Source: an uncultured Lachnospiraceae bacterium (lineage in GTDB: Bacteria > Bacillota > Clostridia > Lachnospirales > Lachnospiraceae). From it: a DNA stretch of 33,796 nucleotides. The stretch spans positions 1 through 33,796 of the forward strand of contig CAOKOL010000039.1 of the NCBI GenBank assembly GCA_948470335.1, given 5' to 3'. Shown one piece after another: positions 1 to 8,749 of the stretch (position 1 is the first letter of the stretch; each line of letters opens with the position of its first letter). Position numbers and translations under genes: made by a program. A model generated the notes under the pieces. The model saw only the letters and a program-made list of their open reading frames with translations, made no database searches and was not told where the DNA came from.

Positions 1-341
1 AAAGTATATCAATTGACTTGGGAAGATTCACTACGGTATGTTTTGTGTCGCTTACGATATTGTTTTCAACTTTGTAGGGGAAATCAATTTTCTTTCTGCC
101 ACGCAACCGAAACAGCAAGGCGCATAGGAACTCGAAAGCTTAGCGGGTATGCGGGTTTTCGGCTTTTTTGCCGGTTCAGAAAATTACGGAAAACCCTGGA
201 CCTGATCAAAGAACACCGGGCAAAGCAAATGGAAAACGCTCTTACTGCCAGTATATCAGTTGAAGAAGCAGAAACGGCTGGAATAAGAATCCGGAGAACA
301 AGCATATATGCCTGTTTGAAAACGGCTTATTCCAGGCGCCC
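1..341. other. Left-edge stretch without a confident gene
   Basis: No recognisable gene is visible here. One plus-strand frame is open from the window edge through this stretch and on into the antisense of the exporter gene, but its translation resembles no family I know, so I do not call it. The stretch holds two hairpin-prone segments. One is at 153-196, with arms GGGTTTTC and GAAAACCC and an inner CGGC/GCCG stem around six T. The other is a long imperfect inverted repeat at 278-335, listed separately. It could be the tail of a gene lying mostly outside the window, or gene debris. Confidence 0.4.
278..335 (-). repeat. Imperfect inverted repeat downstream of the metal exporter gene
   Basis: The arms CTGGAATAAG (278-287) and CTTATTCCAG (326-335) are perfect 10-bp complements. 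They share a centre (306.5) with an inner palindrome, GCATATATGC at 302-311, which extends to AACA/TGTT across one mismatch. Between the two stems lies a 9-nt unpaired internal loop. The element begins six bases past the exporter stop codon, so in that transcript it would form a long stem-loop. There is no T-tract, so a classical terminator is uncertain; mRNA 3'-end protection is an alternative. Confidence 0.5.
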
Positions 342-1202
342 TCAAAACACAACTCCCACTGCCCTAATCACCAGGCCCCAAACCACAGCAATCCCATACA
401 GTGCCCCAATAATCCCCAGCTTTTCCTTCCGGTTATGCCCCTGGCGCAGAATAATCAGGACGCCGACGCCTGTATTTACCAGAAGGCCGGCCATAAGCTG
501 GCTTGTCCCGATTACGCCGTCCAGATACAGTTCCGTGATTACCACGGAGGACGCGCAGTTGGGAATCAGACCCACCAGAGCCGCCGCCATTTCTCCGACC
601 AGCGGTATGTCCACAAACAGCATCCCCAGCCGTTCCTCTCCCATCAGTCCGATCACGACGTTCAGCACAAGAGACACCAGAAATATATACAGACAGATTT
701 TCACCGTATGGCTGACAGCAGATTTCAGAATCCCGCTCTCACAGCCGCAATGCTCCGTTTCGCAGATGGCGTGAATATCCATTTCATGAACCTGAACCCG
801 CAGCATTTTCCGACATACCAATTCCACCAAATAACCGGAAATAATACCGATCAGCATCTTCAATCCGAGAATTTTCAGGATCACGCCGATCTCTGCATGC
901 TCCGCCAAAAGCACCGGCAGCATTTCCTCCGATGTGGAAAGATAAATGGACATCAGTGTGCCCAGCGTAATCACACGCCCCATATACAAGCCCGATGCTG
1001 CCGCCGAAAACCCATGAGGAATCACCCCCAGGGCCGCACCCCACAGCGGCCCCAGCTTTCCTGCGCCCTGAATCCGCCGGCGGGCTTTCTCCCCCGCTTT
1101 ATGCTCCAGTGCTTCCATCGCCAGATAAGCCAGAAAAAGAAAAGGAATCAGCCTGAGACTGTCCCATATCGTATCCGCCAGAATATCCATTATACCATCC
1201 AT
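342..1202 (-). CDS. Putative manganese/heavy-metal exporter (ArsP_2-like, 10-TM)
   Basis: A 286-residue polytopic membrane protein. It has two internally related membrane motifs, GVIPHGFSAAASG (about residues 59-71) and GLIPNCASSVVITE (about 211-224). This pattern fits the family annotated as putative manganese transporter or arsenic efflux protein (PF11449). Between the two halves lies a cytosolic-looking loop rich in possible metal ligands: H139, H144, C147, H151, C152 and C154. The start is set by a GAGGAAAG ribosome binding site about 9 nt upstream. A near-perfect promoter lies at 1301-1329. It diverges from the amidase gene. I looked for a manganese riboswitch in the roughly 90-nt leader and did not recognise one. 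Efflux of Mn or another divalent metal is inferred from the family; the substrate is not shown by the sequence. Confidence 0.75.
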   Translation of the reverse strand: MDGIMDILADTIWDSLRLIPFLFLAYLAMEALEHKAGEKARRRIQGAGKLGPLWGAALGVIPHGFSAAASGLYMGRVITLGTLMSIYLSTSEEMLPVLLAEHAEIGVILKILGLKMLIGIISGYLVELVCRKMLRVQVHEMDIHAICETEHCGCESGILKSAVSHTVKICLYIFLVSLVLNVVIGLMGEERLGMLFVDIPLVGEMAAALVGLIPNCASSVVITELYLDGVIGTSQLMAGLLVNTGVGVLIILRQGHNRKEKLGIIGALYGIAVVWGLVIRAVGVVF

Positions 1203-1516
1203 CGCCGTCTTTCCTCTCTTTCCCTTATGCCTGAATGTACTCCCGGAATCTCTCCGCCCGATTTAATGAATACATCCTCCCCGATGCCAATATGTGGTTT
1301 ATTATAGACAACCGATGAAATTTAGTCAATGCAATCCTTTCGCCCCGTACATAAAAGTTCCCTGCAAGCCCAAATTTCATTTATTATTTCCGCCGCCGTC
1401 ACATATATTGATAAAGAAATCATTTTCGAAAACGGACGATGAAAACCGGCGGCTCCCAAAGCCGCGGACGTCCATGGGACGGCTTTGCAGAAGGCTTCCC
1501 CATGATGAGGGTTATT
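1203..1516. other. Divergent intergenic region between exporter and amidase
   Basis: The left part is the exporter leader and promoter. The right part, before the amidase gene, holds a weak candidate promoter (TTATTA at 1381-1386, 17 nt, TATATT at 1404-1409) and a small perfect hairpin, GCGGCT-cccaa-AGCCGC, at 1449-1465. No other gene or known riboswitch is evident. The amidase frame stays open upstream to an ATG at 1439, but that region reads poorly as protein. Confidence 0.4.
1301..1329 (-). promoter_or_regulatory. Promoter of the metal exporter gene
   Basis: On the minus strand, the -35 TTGACT (1324-1329) and -10 TATAAT (1301-1306) are separated by 17 nt. The predicted transcription start is near 1294, giving a leader of roughly 90 nt before the start at 1202. 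Confidence 0.7.
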
Positions 1517-2218
1517 ATGAAAAATAAAACCGGAACAGAATTTTTAATGGGAATCTGTATGGTGCTGCTTGTGACGGCAGTAACCCATTACATGACAAAG
1601 AGCCGGCCGACCACAGGCACGCCCGAAAACAGGCAGGGACCCGTAGTGGTGATCGACGCCGGACACGGCGGCCATGATCCCGGAAAAATCGGCATTAATA
1701 AGGCCCTGGAAAAAGACATTAACCTGGCAATCGTCAAAAAACTGCGGTATTACCTGGAAAATGACGGCGTAACCGTGATCCTGACCAGAGAGGAGGACGC
1801 CGGTCTTTACAGCAACAGCGACGGCAACAAAAAGCAGGCCGATATGCGCAGACGATGTGAGATCATCGACGGCTCCGCCGCTGATCTGGTGGTCAGCATT
1901 CACCAGAACAGCTACCACGAAGAAAGCGTGAAAGGCGCCCAGGTGTTTTACTATAAAAGCTCTCTGAAAGGCCAGCGGCTGGCAGAGCTGGTGCAGAAAC
2001 GGTTCGACTTTGTGCTGGGAGAAGAAAACCGGCGCGCCATCAAGCCAAACGACAGCTACTACCTCTTATTACATACCGACTGCCCCATCGTGATCGTGGA
2101 ATGCGGCTTTCTTTCCAACTGGGAGGAGGCGGAGCGGCTGACCGACCAGATTTACCAGGATGAGGTGGCCTGGACAATTTATATGGGTATTATGCAGTAT
2201 CTGAACGAAATGAATTAG
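1517..2218 (+). CDS. cwlD: N-acetylmuramoyl-L-alanine amidase, CwlD-like
   Basis: A zinc-dependent amidase of the Amidase_3 family that cleaves the bond between N-acetylmuramic acid and L-alanine in peptidoglycan. The 233-residue protein has an N-terminal membrane anchor or signal segment (residues 9-25) and then the catalytic domain from about residue 42. The zinc ligands are visible as H50 (DAGHGG), E65 (ALEKD) and H129 (VSIHQN), and the catalytic glutamate as E195 (VECGFLSN). The size and single-domain layout match CwlD, which with PdaA makes the muramic-lactam of the spore cortex; that role is inferred. The start at 1517 follows GATGAGG at a good distance. ATGs at 1502 and 1439 are alternatives. 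Confidence 0.85.
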   Translation: MKNKTGTEFLMGICMVLLVTAVTHYMTKSRPTTGTPENRQGPVVVIDAGHGGHDPGKIGINKALEKDINLAIVKKLRYYLENDGVTVILTREEDAGLYSNSDGNKKQADMRRRCEIIDGSAADLVVSIHQNSYHEESVKGAQVFYYKSSLKGQRLAELVQKRFDFVLGEENRRAIKPNDSYYLLLHTDCPIVIVECGFLSNWEEAERLTDQIYQDEVAWTIYMGIMQYLNEMN

Positions 2219-2235
2219 GCAGGCAATCGCCTGCC
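2218..2235. terminator. Hairpin between convergent amidase and DUF2339-like genes
   Basis: GGCAGGC-aatc-GCCTGCC overlaps the last base of the amidase stop codon and lies eight bases from the convergent stop at 2243. It is a strong 7-bp stem with a 4-nt loop but lacks a good T-tract on either strand, so termination efficiency is uncertain. Confidence 0.4.
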
Positions 2236-2242
2236 TGCCCGT

Positions 2243-4645
2243 TCAGTCCTGCTGCCTGTCTTTTTCTCTGCGCTCCATACAGGAGTAAATAAAGCTGACA
2301 ATCATACACAGCACCCCGCCGCCGGCCAGCGCTCCGACCCGGTATATCCATCCGGTTCCGGCCAGATCTGCCGTCACCATTTTCACCACACAGATCACCA
2401 TAAGAAACAGTGCATAGGTTCTGACAGATCTGCTGGACAGCCAAAATCCCAGAAGAAGAATCACAACGGCCGCAGCCAGCAGAAGCAAACTGACAAAGAC
2501 TCCATAAGGAATCTGAAACACCAGGAGCATTCTGTACAGACTCAGGGAAAACATAGCAAGGGAAACAGGGCAGTACAGAACGCCCAGCCGGCCCAGCCTT
2601 CTGATCATATATTCAGAATAGGCCCCCGGCGGCCAAAACTGCATAAGCTGCGTCAGTTCGCCCTGTTTCTGTCCCGCTCCGTAACGGATTCCGCACCAGG
2701 CCGCCAGAGAACCCGCCAGCAGAAACAGACTGCCTGCTGCCAGCTCCATGCCGAAGCCATCCCCCATGCACCATTCCAAAACACGCCAGGACATCAGCCA
2801 CAGCAGAACCATTCCTGCGCATAAAACAGGAAAAAATCTGCAGTCCCGGTTTTTCATCCACAAAGTCATACCGGTAAATACCATAAGCATCACCGCTTCC
2901 AGTGCCAGAACAAACGGCTTTTCAAATTTTGAACAGTACGTCACGCATACCACAAAAGCAGCCAGCATGGCCACACCGTAACGGCTTACCTGACGAAACG
3001 TAAGCACGGCATTCCCCCTGCCGTACGATATATCCGAAAGCTGTCCCTCCCTGTCCAGTTCGTTCCAGGACTGTCCGTTTATCATTTTTACCACATATCT
3101 GACAGGCACGCCCAGGGCAAAGAGGGTCAGCAGCGCAAAGGTAATATCCGCCTCCGGATGGCCGGCTTCCCCGATCAGCAGAAGATACATTATGGTATAT
3201 GCCGGAACAAAGGCACAGATTTTACAGAAAGCCGGATCAAAAAGCATGGACAGATAATAGATGATCAGTATTATATACGGAACCAGATAAATATCCCCTG
3301 TTATAAAGTCGGACAATGCAAGGCCCACCCAAAGCATGGGATATAAAATGCAGGCTGTGATCATATTCCGGTTTCCTGCCCGAATCAAAGGGAGCAGAAA
3401 CAGCAGCAGCACTGCGAAATATACAGGCACTGCCACCCAGTTCCACCGGCCTGACAGTTCTTCCGCCAGCTTTGTACCAAGTAGCCCCATCTGACATTCC
3501 AGAACGAAAACGCCCGTTCCTTCCTCCCAGGCGCCGCCCTGATACAGATCACGCCAGAGCAGCAGAACAACACCGCCCAGCAGCAGCGCCGCAATCAGCA
3601 GCGGTATAAGCTGAAATTCCGTTTCGATCAGACTGTCCGACGTAAAAACGGTTCGCCGGATACTTCCCCACGAAAAAAGCAGCGTATATGCCGCCAGCAC
3701 ATTGACCGCCGTCACATTTTTCAGCCACCTAAGCTTTTGTGTCTGCCAGTTGACTGAAATTCCATCGTTTTTTTCCGTTTGGGAAATACCGATATGAAAC
3801 ACCTGGAACAGTGTAAACCCGTAAGCCGCCGCCGTAAACAGCAGGCCGGCCCAGGTTTCCGGCACCCCGTCCGTCCGGGAGGAAACCAGATATGCCGTAG
3901 CCAGATTGCCCAGATTAATCACATAATAAAACAACAGCGTTCCGCCGGTGAACGCCATAAAAAAAGAGAGCACGGCCCACACCAGTATACAGAACAGGAC
4001 GCCCTCCACAGGCAACAGATGCCATAAAAAATGAAGGGAAACGCAGTCCATATATAAAATTCCCAGACCGCAGGCAGCCAGCGTGGCAGGCACCGCAGAA
4101 TTGACCTCCCGCATATGCAGAAGCCAGCCGATTCCCGCCATGCTAAAACCAAGGCCGAACATCAGCACCGCCTGCATCAGCTCGTCCGCCAGCGCCCAGG
4201 CCGAAACCATCAGAATCCCGCAGCCCGCAAGAATACAGACCGCCGCAAGAAAAGCCGACCCATATTTCCCCACATTCAGTTCATCCGCCTGATAAGACAG
4301 TCTGCTTTTGCGCCGTTCCTGCCGCTGCCTGCGCAGCTCCGGGATAACGGAAGCCCGTTTCCGGTCATCCGATCTTTTTCCGGCCTGGTACGGCTGCCGG
4401 GGCTGTCCATTGGGAAACCGGTCAGAACGAAACGGACCGTCCGGCTGCCGCTTATACGCCGGCCGATCATTCGGAGACTGTTCATAACCGCTTTCCGGCC
4501 CTGTCCCCCCGGCCTCATCGGAAGCCGGCCTTTCCATACTGTTCAACTTATCATTCAGGCGGTTTACCTCTCTGCGCAGGTCCTGCAATTCCTGCAGCAG
4601 GTCTTCCCGGTTTTCTTCATTCTGGACACTGCTTTTTTCTTCCAT
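2243..4645 (-). CDS. Large multi-pass membrane protein, DUF2339-like
   Basis: An 800-residue protein. The N-terminus is cytosolic. Residues 5-42 form a coiled coil (LLQELQDLRREVNRLNDKL), followed by a low-complexity, Pro/Arg/Asp-rich linker to about residue 120. The rest is an almost continuous array of some 20 or more hydrophobic helices. The order coiled coil, charged linker, many-TM region and a C-terminal LAGTGWIYRVGALAGGG segment matches DUF2339 (PF10101) membrane proteins, whose function is unknown. It starts at an ATG directly after GTGAGGG. It is convergent with the amidase and lies downstream of the phosphatase gene, but it has its own promoter. No enzymatic motif is visible. A cell-envelope role is only a guess from size and location. 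Confidence 0.7.
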   Translation of the reverse strand: MEEKSSVQNEENREDLLQELQDLRREVNRLNDKLNSMERPASDEAGGTGPESGYEQSPNDRPAYKRQPDGPFRSDRFPNGQPRQPYQAGKRSDDRKRASVIPELRRQRQERRKSRLSYQADELNVGKYGSAFLAAVCILAGCGILMVSAWALADELMQAVLMFGLGFSMAGIGWLLHMREVNSAVPATLAACGLGILYMDCVSLHFLWHLLPVEGVLFCILVWAVLSFFMAFTGGTLLFYYVINLGNLATAYLVSSRTDGVPETWAGLLFTAAAYGFTLFQVFHIGISQTEKNDGISVNWQTQKLRWLKNVTAVNVLAAYTLLFSWGSIRRTVFTSDSLIETEFQLIPLLIAALLLGGVVLLLWRDLYQGGAWEEGTGVFVLECQMGLLGTKLAEELSGRWNWVAVPVYFAVLLLFLLPLIRAGNRNMITACILYPMLWVGLALSDFITGDIYLVPYIILIIYYLSMLFDPAFCKICAFVPAYTIMYLLLIGEAGHPEADITFALLTLFALGVPVRYVVKMINGQSWNELDREGQLSDISYGRGNAVLTFRQVSRYGVAMLAAFVVCVTYCSKFEKPFVLALEAVMLMVFTGMTLWMKNRDCRFFPVLCAGMVLLWLMSWRVLEWCMGDGFGMELAAGSLFLLAGSLAAWCGIRYGAGQKQGELTQLMQFWPPGAYSEYMIRRLGRLGVLYCPVSLAMFSLSLYRMLLVFQIPYGVFVSLLLLAAAVVILLLGFWLSSRSVRTYALFLMVICVVKMVTADLAGTGWIYRVGALAGGGVLCMIVSFIYSCMERREKDRQQD

Positions 4646-4660
4646 ACCCTCACCATTGCA

Positions 4661-4689
4661 TCAATATTTTCTATCCGCTTCTCTGTCAA
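4661..4689 (-). promoter_or_regulatory. Promoter of the DUF2339-like gene
   Basis: On the minus strand, a perfect -35 TTGACA (4684-4689) is followed after 17 nt by TATTGA (4661-4666). The start site would fall near 4654, leaving a very short leader that still contains the GAGGG ribosome binding site. Confidence 0.55.
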
Positions 4690-4738
4690 ATAAATAGGCC
4701 GACGCTCACACCGTTTTTTCCGAAGCGCTTTTGGCGCT

Positions 4739-5206
4739 TTATGCTTCTCCCATATCCTTTAATATATGCGCCAGCAGCCCCTGGCAGCCCTCATTAATAT
4801 CCTCATAAGTCAGATCAAAATTCCCTGTAAACCACGGGTCCGCAATATCTCCGGGGCGGTCCGAGAAATCCAGCAGGCGGTGTATTTTTCCCTCCGGGTC
4901 GCCTCCGGCGATCCTGCGCATTCCGGACAGGTTCCGTTCCTCCATGCCGATCAGATAGTCATATTCCTGATAGTCGCTGCGCTTCATCTGCGTCGCTCTG
5001 TGTTCTCCCAGAGGGACGCCCACCTGGCGCAGCTTTTCTCTGGTGCCCCTGTGTACGGGATTCCCGCGTTCTTCATCGCTGGTTCCCGCCGAAGCGATGT
5101 AAAACCGGTCGGCAAGCCCCCGTTTCCGTACCATATCCTGAAAAACAAACTCCGCCATAGGGGAGCGGCAGATATTGCCCAGGCAGACAAATAATACTTT
5201 TATCAT
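4739..5206 (-). CDS. Low-molecular-weight protein tyrosine phosphatase
   Basis: A 155-residue cytosolic phosphatase. The P-loop CLGNICRS is at residues 8-15, giving nucleophile C8 and phosphate-binding R14. The general acid is D123 in the DPW motif, and the Tyr-containing loop precedes it in the usual order. Length and motif spacing match the LMW-PTP family. In Firmicutes some members act on bacterial tyrosine kinases and others on arginine phosphate; the sequence does not decide between them. It lies 55 nt downstream of the sodium symporter gene in the same direction. The short gap holds two mutually exclusive small hairpins (5226-5255), so co-transcription is possible but not certain. Confidence 0.9.
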   Translation of the reverse strand: MIKVLFVCLGNICRSPMAEFVFQDMVRKRGLADRFYIASAGTSDEERGNPVHRGTREKLRQVGVPLGEHRATQMKRSDYQEYDYLIGMEERNLSGMRRIAGGDPEGKIHRLLDFSDRPGDIADPWFTGNFDLTYEDINEGCQGLLAHILKDMGEA

Positions 5207-5261
5207 AGTTTTTATATCCTTTCATAAGCCGTTAAAGCCTGATATTTCCGGCTTTTTGGGC

Positions 5262-6728
5262 TTACTGTTTCTTTTTCCCGAAAACCATCCAGCCTACAAA
5301 TCCCAAAAGCACGAACGCCACTGCCATCCAGGGAATAAAATATCCCATACCTTTACTGTAGAACAGATCATAGTACCCTTTCAGATAAATAACGACAACG
5401 ATCGCCGGCAGACCTATGGTCATATAACCTTTCATCTTTTCCGGGAAGCGCATGCCGGTTCCCGCATTGACTTCCGCCAGAAAGTTTTTAAAGCCCCAGC
5501 CGTTTTTGGAAACGCAGAAAGCTACATAAATCAGGGAACCCAAAGGCAGGATATTACTGGAAACCAGGAAATCCTCCAGATCCATAATTCCGCTGTTCGG
5601 TCCCAACGGCTGAATCCCCGCCAGCACGTTAAAGCCCAGAACGCAGGGCATGGAGAGCAGGGCGATTGCCACGATATTGACAATTACCGATTTTTTTCTG
5701 CTCCATCCCCACAGGTCGGCCGCAAAGGACAGAATATTCTCAAATACCGCAATAATCGTGGACAACGCGGCAAAGGACATAAACAAAAAGAACAGTGTAC
5801 CCCAGATTCTTCCGCCTGCCATCTGATTGAACACGTTCGGCAGCGTAATAAAAATCAGTGACGGGCCGGCTCCCGGCTCAATACCGAAAGCAAAACAGGC
5901 AGGGATAATGATAAATCCCGCCATCAGCGCCACAAAAGTATCCAGAACGACAACATTGACCGCCTCGCCGGTCAGGGACCGTTCCTTGCCCAGATAACTT
6001 CCGAAAATCGCCATGGCGCCGCAGCCAATACTCAGGGTGAAAAAAGCCTGGGACATGGCGCCGAAAATCACATTGCCTATGCCGATTTCCACCATGGCCT
6101 TAAAATCAGGAATCAGATAAAATTTCACACCTTCCATGGCGCCCGGCAGCATAACCGAATGGATGGCCAGGACCAGAATCAGTCCTAACAGTCCGATCAT
6201 CATTATTTTGCTGATCCGCTCCACACCTTTCTGCACGCCAAAAGAACAGACGCCGAAAGCAAGGATCACCACCAGCACCATCCAGAAGGTCATCAGCCCC
6301 GGATTCTGGGTCATGGCGCCGAACTTTTCGGCCACTTCTTCCGTGGTCATCGCTGGTCCGGTAAATTCTCCGGTCAGGCAGCGCCAGAAATAATACAGCA
6401 TCCAGCCTGCTACCATCGTGTAAAACATCATCAGAATATAATTGGCCGATATTCCGAGAATTCTGTAATGATGCCACTTTCTTCCTTCCGGCTCCAGCTC
6501 CCGAAAAGATATGGCGCAGCTTTTCTGGCTCCCCCGGCCCACCGTAAATTCACAAACCAGAATCGGAAATCCCAAAATTGCCAGAAATACCAGATAAATC
6601 AAAATAAACGCGGCTCCGCCGTACTCACCGCACATATAGGGGAATTTCCACACATTACCCAATCCTACCGCACAGCCCGCAGACACCAGGATAAACCCCA
6701 GCCGCGAACTGAATTTTTCACGTTCCAT
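5262..6728 (-). CDS. Sodium-dependent transporter, NSS/SNF family
   Basis: A 488-residue secondary transporter of the neurotransmitter:sodium symporter family (LeuT fold). It imports amino acids or related solutes with Na+. The unwound first helix signature GLGNVWKFPYMCGEYGG is near residues 21-37, followed by about 11 further hydrophobic helices, as usual for bacterial NSS proteins. The C-terminus ends in a short basic cytosolic tail (FGKKKQ). The start is fixed by AGGGAGGAAGCAGGA before ATG. It has its own promoter (6771-6799) and is insulated from the upstream PepSY gene by a terminator. The substrate cannot be told from sequence; Tyr, Trp or branched-chain amino acid transport are typical for the family. 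Confidence 0.9.
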   Translation of the reverse strand: MEREKFSSRLGFILVSAGCAVGLGNVWKFPYMCGEYGGAAFILIYLVFLAILGFPILVCEFTVGRGSQKSCAISFRELEPEGRKWHHYRILGISANYILMMFYTMVAGWMLYYFWRCLTGEFTGPAMTTEEVAEKFGAMTQNPGLMTFWMVLVVILAFGVCSFGVQKGVERISKIMMIGLLGLILVLAIHSVMLPGAMEGVKFYLIPDFKAMVEIGIGNVIFGAMSQAFFTLSIGCGAMAIFGSYLGKERSLTGEAVNVVVLDTFVALMAGFIIIPACFAFGIEPGAGPSLIFITLPNVFNQMAGGRIWGTLFFLFMSFAALSTIIAVFENILSFAADLWGWSRKKSVIVNIVAIALLSMPCVLGFNVLAGIQPLGPNSGIMDLEDFLVSSNILPLGSLIYVAFCVSKNGWGFKNFLAEVNAGTGMRFPEKMKGYMTIGLPAIVVVIYLKGYYDLFYSKGMGYFIPWMAVAFVLLGFVGWMVFGKKKQ

Positions 6729-6770
6729 TCCTGCTTCCTCCCTTGTTCACTCACTTTTTCCATAAAATAA

Positions 6771-6799
6771 ATAGTACCATATCGTCTAACGGTTCGCAA
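6771..6799 (-). promoter_or_regulatory. Promoter of the NSS transporter gene
   Basis: On the minus strand, TTGCGA (6794-6799), a 17-nt spacer, then TACTAT (6771-6776). It sits between the PepSY-gene terminator and the NSS ribosome binding site. Confidence 0.5.
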
Positions 6800-6807
6800 G
6801 ACTCTGT

Positions 6808-6846
6808 AACAGAAAGGGGCTGCCGCTATGACAGCCCCTTTCTGTT
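6808..6846 (-). terminator. Terminator of the PepSY lipoprotein gene
   Basis: A perfect 15-bp inverted repeat: AACAGAAAGGGGCTG at 6808-6822 and CAGCCCCTTTCTGTT at 6832-6846, with a 9-nt loop. It begins three bases after the PepSY stop codon on the minus strand. The T-run after the stem is short, but the stem is very stable. Confidence 0.75.
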
Positions 6847-6848
6847 TT

Positions 6849-7685
6849 CTAATCCTGATCCGCCTCAAAACTGATAACCCCTCCGGTCAGCGCGTCGATC
6901 TCATATTCATACTCCATATGTCCCACTTCAAATTCGATATCATATTCCGCCTTGCCGCCGCCCTGGTCGAAATCCACCTTCAGTTTGGTAACATCTCCTT
7001 CGCTGACGCCGGCATGGGCAAAGGCGGCCGCCTTCGCCTGGTCGGCGGTGATATAGGCGGTTCCGGACTGATTCTGGTTCTGTGCGCCGGGGACATTTCC
7101 GCTCTGATTCTGCGCCCCGCCCGGCACATAGGATTCCGCTTCATAATCATAGGAAAGAATCTCGCCGGTGGCCGCGTCGATCTCATAGTCGTATTCTTTA
7201 TTTCCCACGACAAACTCTACGTCATACTCGTCCCGGCCCTTATCCCGTTCCAGCTTAACTTTCAGATAAGAAACGTCCGCTTCGCTGACATTGGCGTGGG
7301 TAAAAGCAATCTGCTTCGCGTCCGCCTCGGTAAGCCCCTGGGACTGCGGCGCCGTCTGACCGCCGGATGCCGGCGCTGCCGAACCCGCGGCCGTAGTCGA
7401 GGCTGCCGCCGGCGCGGCAGATTCGCCGTTCGATGTCTGGCCGTCCTGAGATGCCGCGGTCGTCGTTTCCACAGGCTTTGTTTCAGCCGCCTGACTTGTC
7501 CCGACCTCTGTTATCGTCTCCGGCTGGCTTGATTCAGCCGCAGTCTCAGCCGTCTGACTCTCCGCTGACGTGGTATCACTCTCTTTCTGACGGCCATTCC
7601 CATTCCCGCCGCATCCCGCGAGAGACACAGCCATAGCCATGGCAAAAACAATCAGACACATCTTTTTCATCCATACCTGTTTCAT
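6849..7685 (-). CDS. Lipoprotein with two PepSY domains
   Basis: A 278-residue secreted lipoprotein. The signal peptide ends in a lipobox LAGC with C25 as the lipidated cysteine. Residues 30-115 are a Ser/Thr/Ala/Glu-rich, probably disordered linker that lifts the domains off the membrane. Two PepSY repeats follow, about 117-183 and 211-275. Each begins with (L/I)T(E/A)(A/D)(D/Q)AK and ends in (Y/D)YEIDA.TG(E/G). A short Asn/Gln/Gly linker with an internal repeat (AQNQSG/AQNQNQSG) separates them. PepSY domains are often linked to protease inhibition or peptidase regulation at the cell surface; the role here is unknown. The start at 7685 follows GGAGGAGAG. Confidence 0.8.
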   Translation of the reverse strand: MKQVWMKKMCLIVFAMAMAVSLAGCGGNGNGRQKESDTTSAESQTAETAAESSQPETITEVGTSQAAETKPVETTTAASQDGQTSNGESAAPAAASTTAAGSAAPASGGQTAPQSQGLTEADAKQIAFTHANVSEADVSYLKVKLERDKGRDEYDVEFVVGNKEYDYEIDAATGEILSYDYEAESYVPGGAQNQSGNVPGAQNQNQSGTAYITADQAKAAAFAHAGVSEGDVTKLKVDFDQGGGKAEYDIEFEVGHMEYEYEIDALTGGVISFEADQD

Positions 7686-7834
7686 AATAGTTCACTCTCC
7701 TCCCTGTTTCTTTCCTGCGCGCCCGAAACCTTGCGGCGCCTGATATTCAATACCATATATCTTTTAACCGGCCGCAAAGCGCGGCGCGGAAAAATTCCGT
7801 GCGCGAACGTTCATACATTTTTATCATTTTACCA

Positions 7835-8659
7835 CTATATAGAAAATCCCGCAATCTCCGGAATCAGCCCCAATTTCACCATCGCCAGATACAGCCCGTC
7901 ATTTTCCACTGTCTCCGTAATATACGAAGCATGGGGCGTTAAAACATCGTCATGCTTCCCCATTGCCACCGCATTTGGCACCGCCTCGAACATGGACAGA
8001 TCATTGGCGCTGTCTCCGAATACCCAGGCATTTTCCAGCCTGATATTAAAGTGTTTCAGAACATAATCAATTACGGCGGCCTTTGAATGATTTTTCGGCA
8101 CCAGCTCATAAAACTGGCCGCCCCGGCAGACCACGTCAAACCACTCCGCCGCCCCCTGGCAGAAGGCTTCATCCTGGCTGTCTTTGTCGCCAAAGACAAT
8201 CAGCTTGCTGAATTCAGGATACACATTCTCCCAGCCCACATGAACGTCAACATTCCGGGCGGACGCCCCGTAAATCGCCGTCACCTCCGGAAACCTGGAA
8301 CTGTGATCACGAAAATAAATACTGTTCCGCCCTTCCAGTACCGCATCCATATTGCACCGGGTAATCAGATCCAGCAGCGGACGGCCTTCCGCTTCCGGGA
8401 CATCCCTGCTGAAAATACGCTCTCCCCGACAGATGATATCTGTCCCGCAGCCGCACAGGAAGCCGACAAAATCCATGTTCCGCACTTCCGCCGGTATCGT
8501 ACACAGCGTACGCCCCGTATTGATAAAGGCCAGATGTCCCTCCCGGACAGCCGCCCCGATTGCCGCCTTTGCGCTCTCCGGAATCGTCCCGTTCAGTTCG
8601 CTTAAAATCGTTCCGTCAATATCGAAAAAAAGCGCTTTCTGTTCCTCGTTATGATCCAT
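7835..8659 (-). CDS. Cof-type HAD-IIB phosphatase
   Basis: A 274-residue cytosolic HAD-superfamily hydrolase. Motif I is FFDIDGT with D13 as nucleophile and D15 as acid/base. Motif IV is VFGDSANDLSMFEAV near the C-terminus. The segment between them is the size of a C2 cap, which places it in the Cof/IIB group that dephosphorylates sugar phosphates, flavin nucleotides or similar metabolites. The exact substrate is not shown. The start at 8659 is chosen because AAAGGGGGAA lies at the right distance; the frame is open to 8701 but without a binding site. The PepSY gene lies about 150 nt downstream in the same direction. Confidence 0.85.
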   Translation of the reverse strand: MDHNEEQKALFFDIDGTILSELNGTIPESAKAAIGAAVREGHLAFINTGRTLCTIPAEVRNMDFVGFLCGCGTDIICRGERIFSRDVPEAEGRPLLDLITRCNMDAVLEGRNSIYFRDHSSRFPEVTAIYGASARNVDVHVGWENVYPEFSKLIVFGDKDSQDEAFCQGAAEWFDVVCRGGQFYELVPKNHSKAAVIDYVLKHFNIRLENAWVFGDSANDLSMFEAVPNAVAMGKHDDVLTPHASYITETVENDGLYLAMVKLGLIPEIAGFSI

Positions 8660-8706
8660 TCGGACATTCCCCCTTTCCCGCCTGTCATATCCGTTTTGCA
8701 ATACCC

Positions 8707-8736
8707 ATTATACCAAAATTCCCCCATAAAGAACAA
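8707..8736 (-). promoter_or_regulatory. Promoter of the HAD phosphatase gene
   Basis: On the minus strand, an extended -10 TGGTATAAT (TATAAT at 8707-8712) with a weak -35 TTGTTC at 8731-8736, 18 nt apart. Confidence 0.55.
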
Positions 8737-8749
8737 CCAAAATATTTTC

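Noticed and set aside
1203..1294. Manganese (yybP-ykoY) riboswitch before the exporter gene
   Set aside because: The leader is of plausible length, but I could not find the conserved loop sequences of that riboswitch class; a covariance-model search would settle it.
435..1307. A 290-codon plus-strand open frame
   Set aside because: Antisense to the exporter gene, rich in His/Gln/Pro with no recognisable domain; the exporter has promoter, binding site and family motifs.
4705..4741. Hairpin AAGCGC/GCGCTT after the tyrosine phosphatase gene
   Set aside because: Only 6 bp, and the T-run is on the wrong side for a terminator of that gene.
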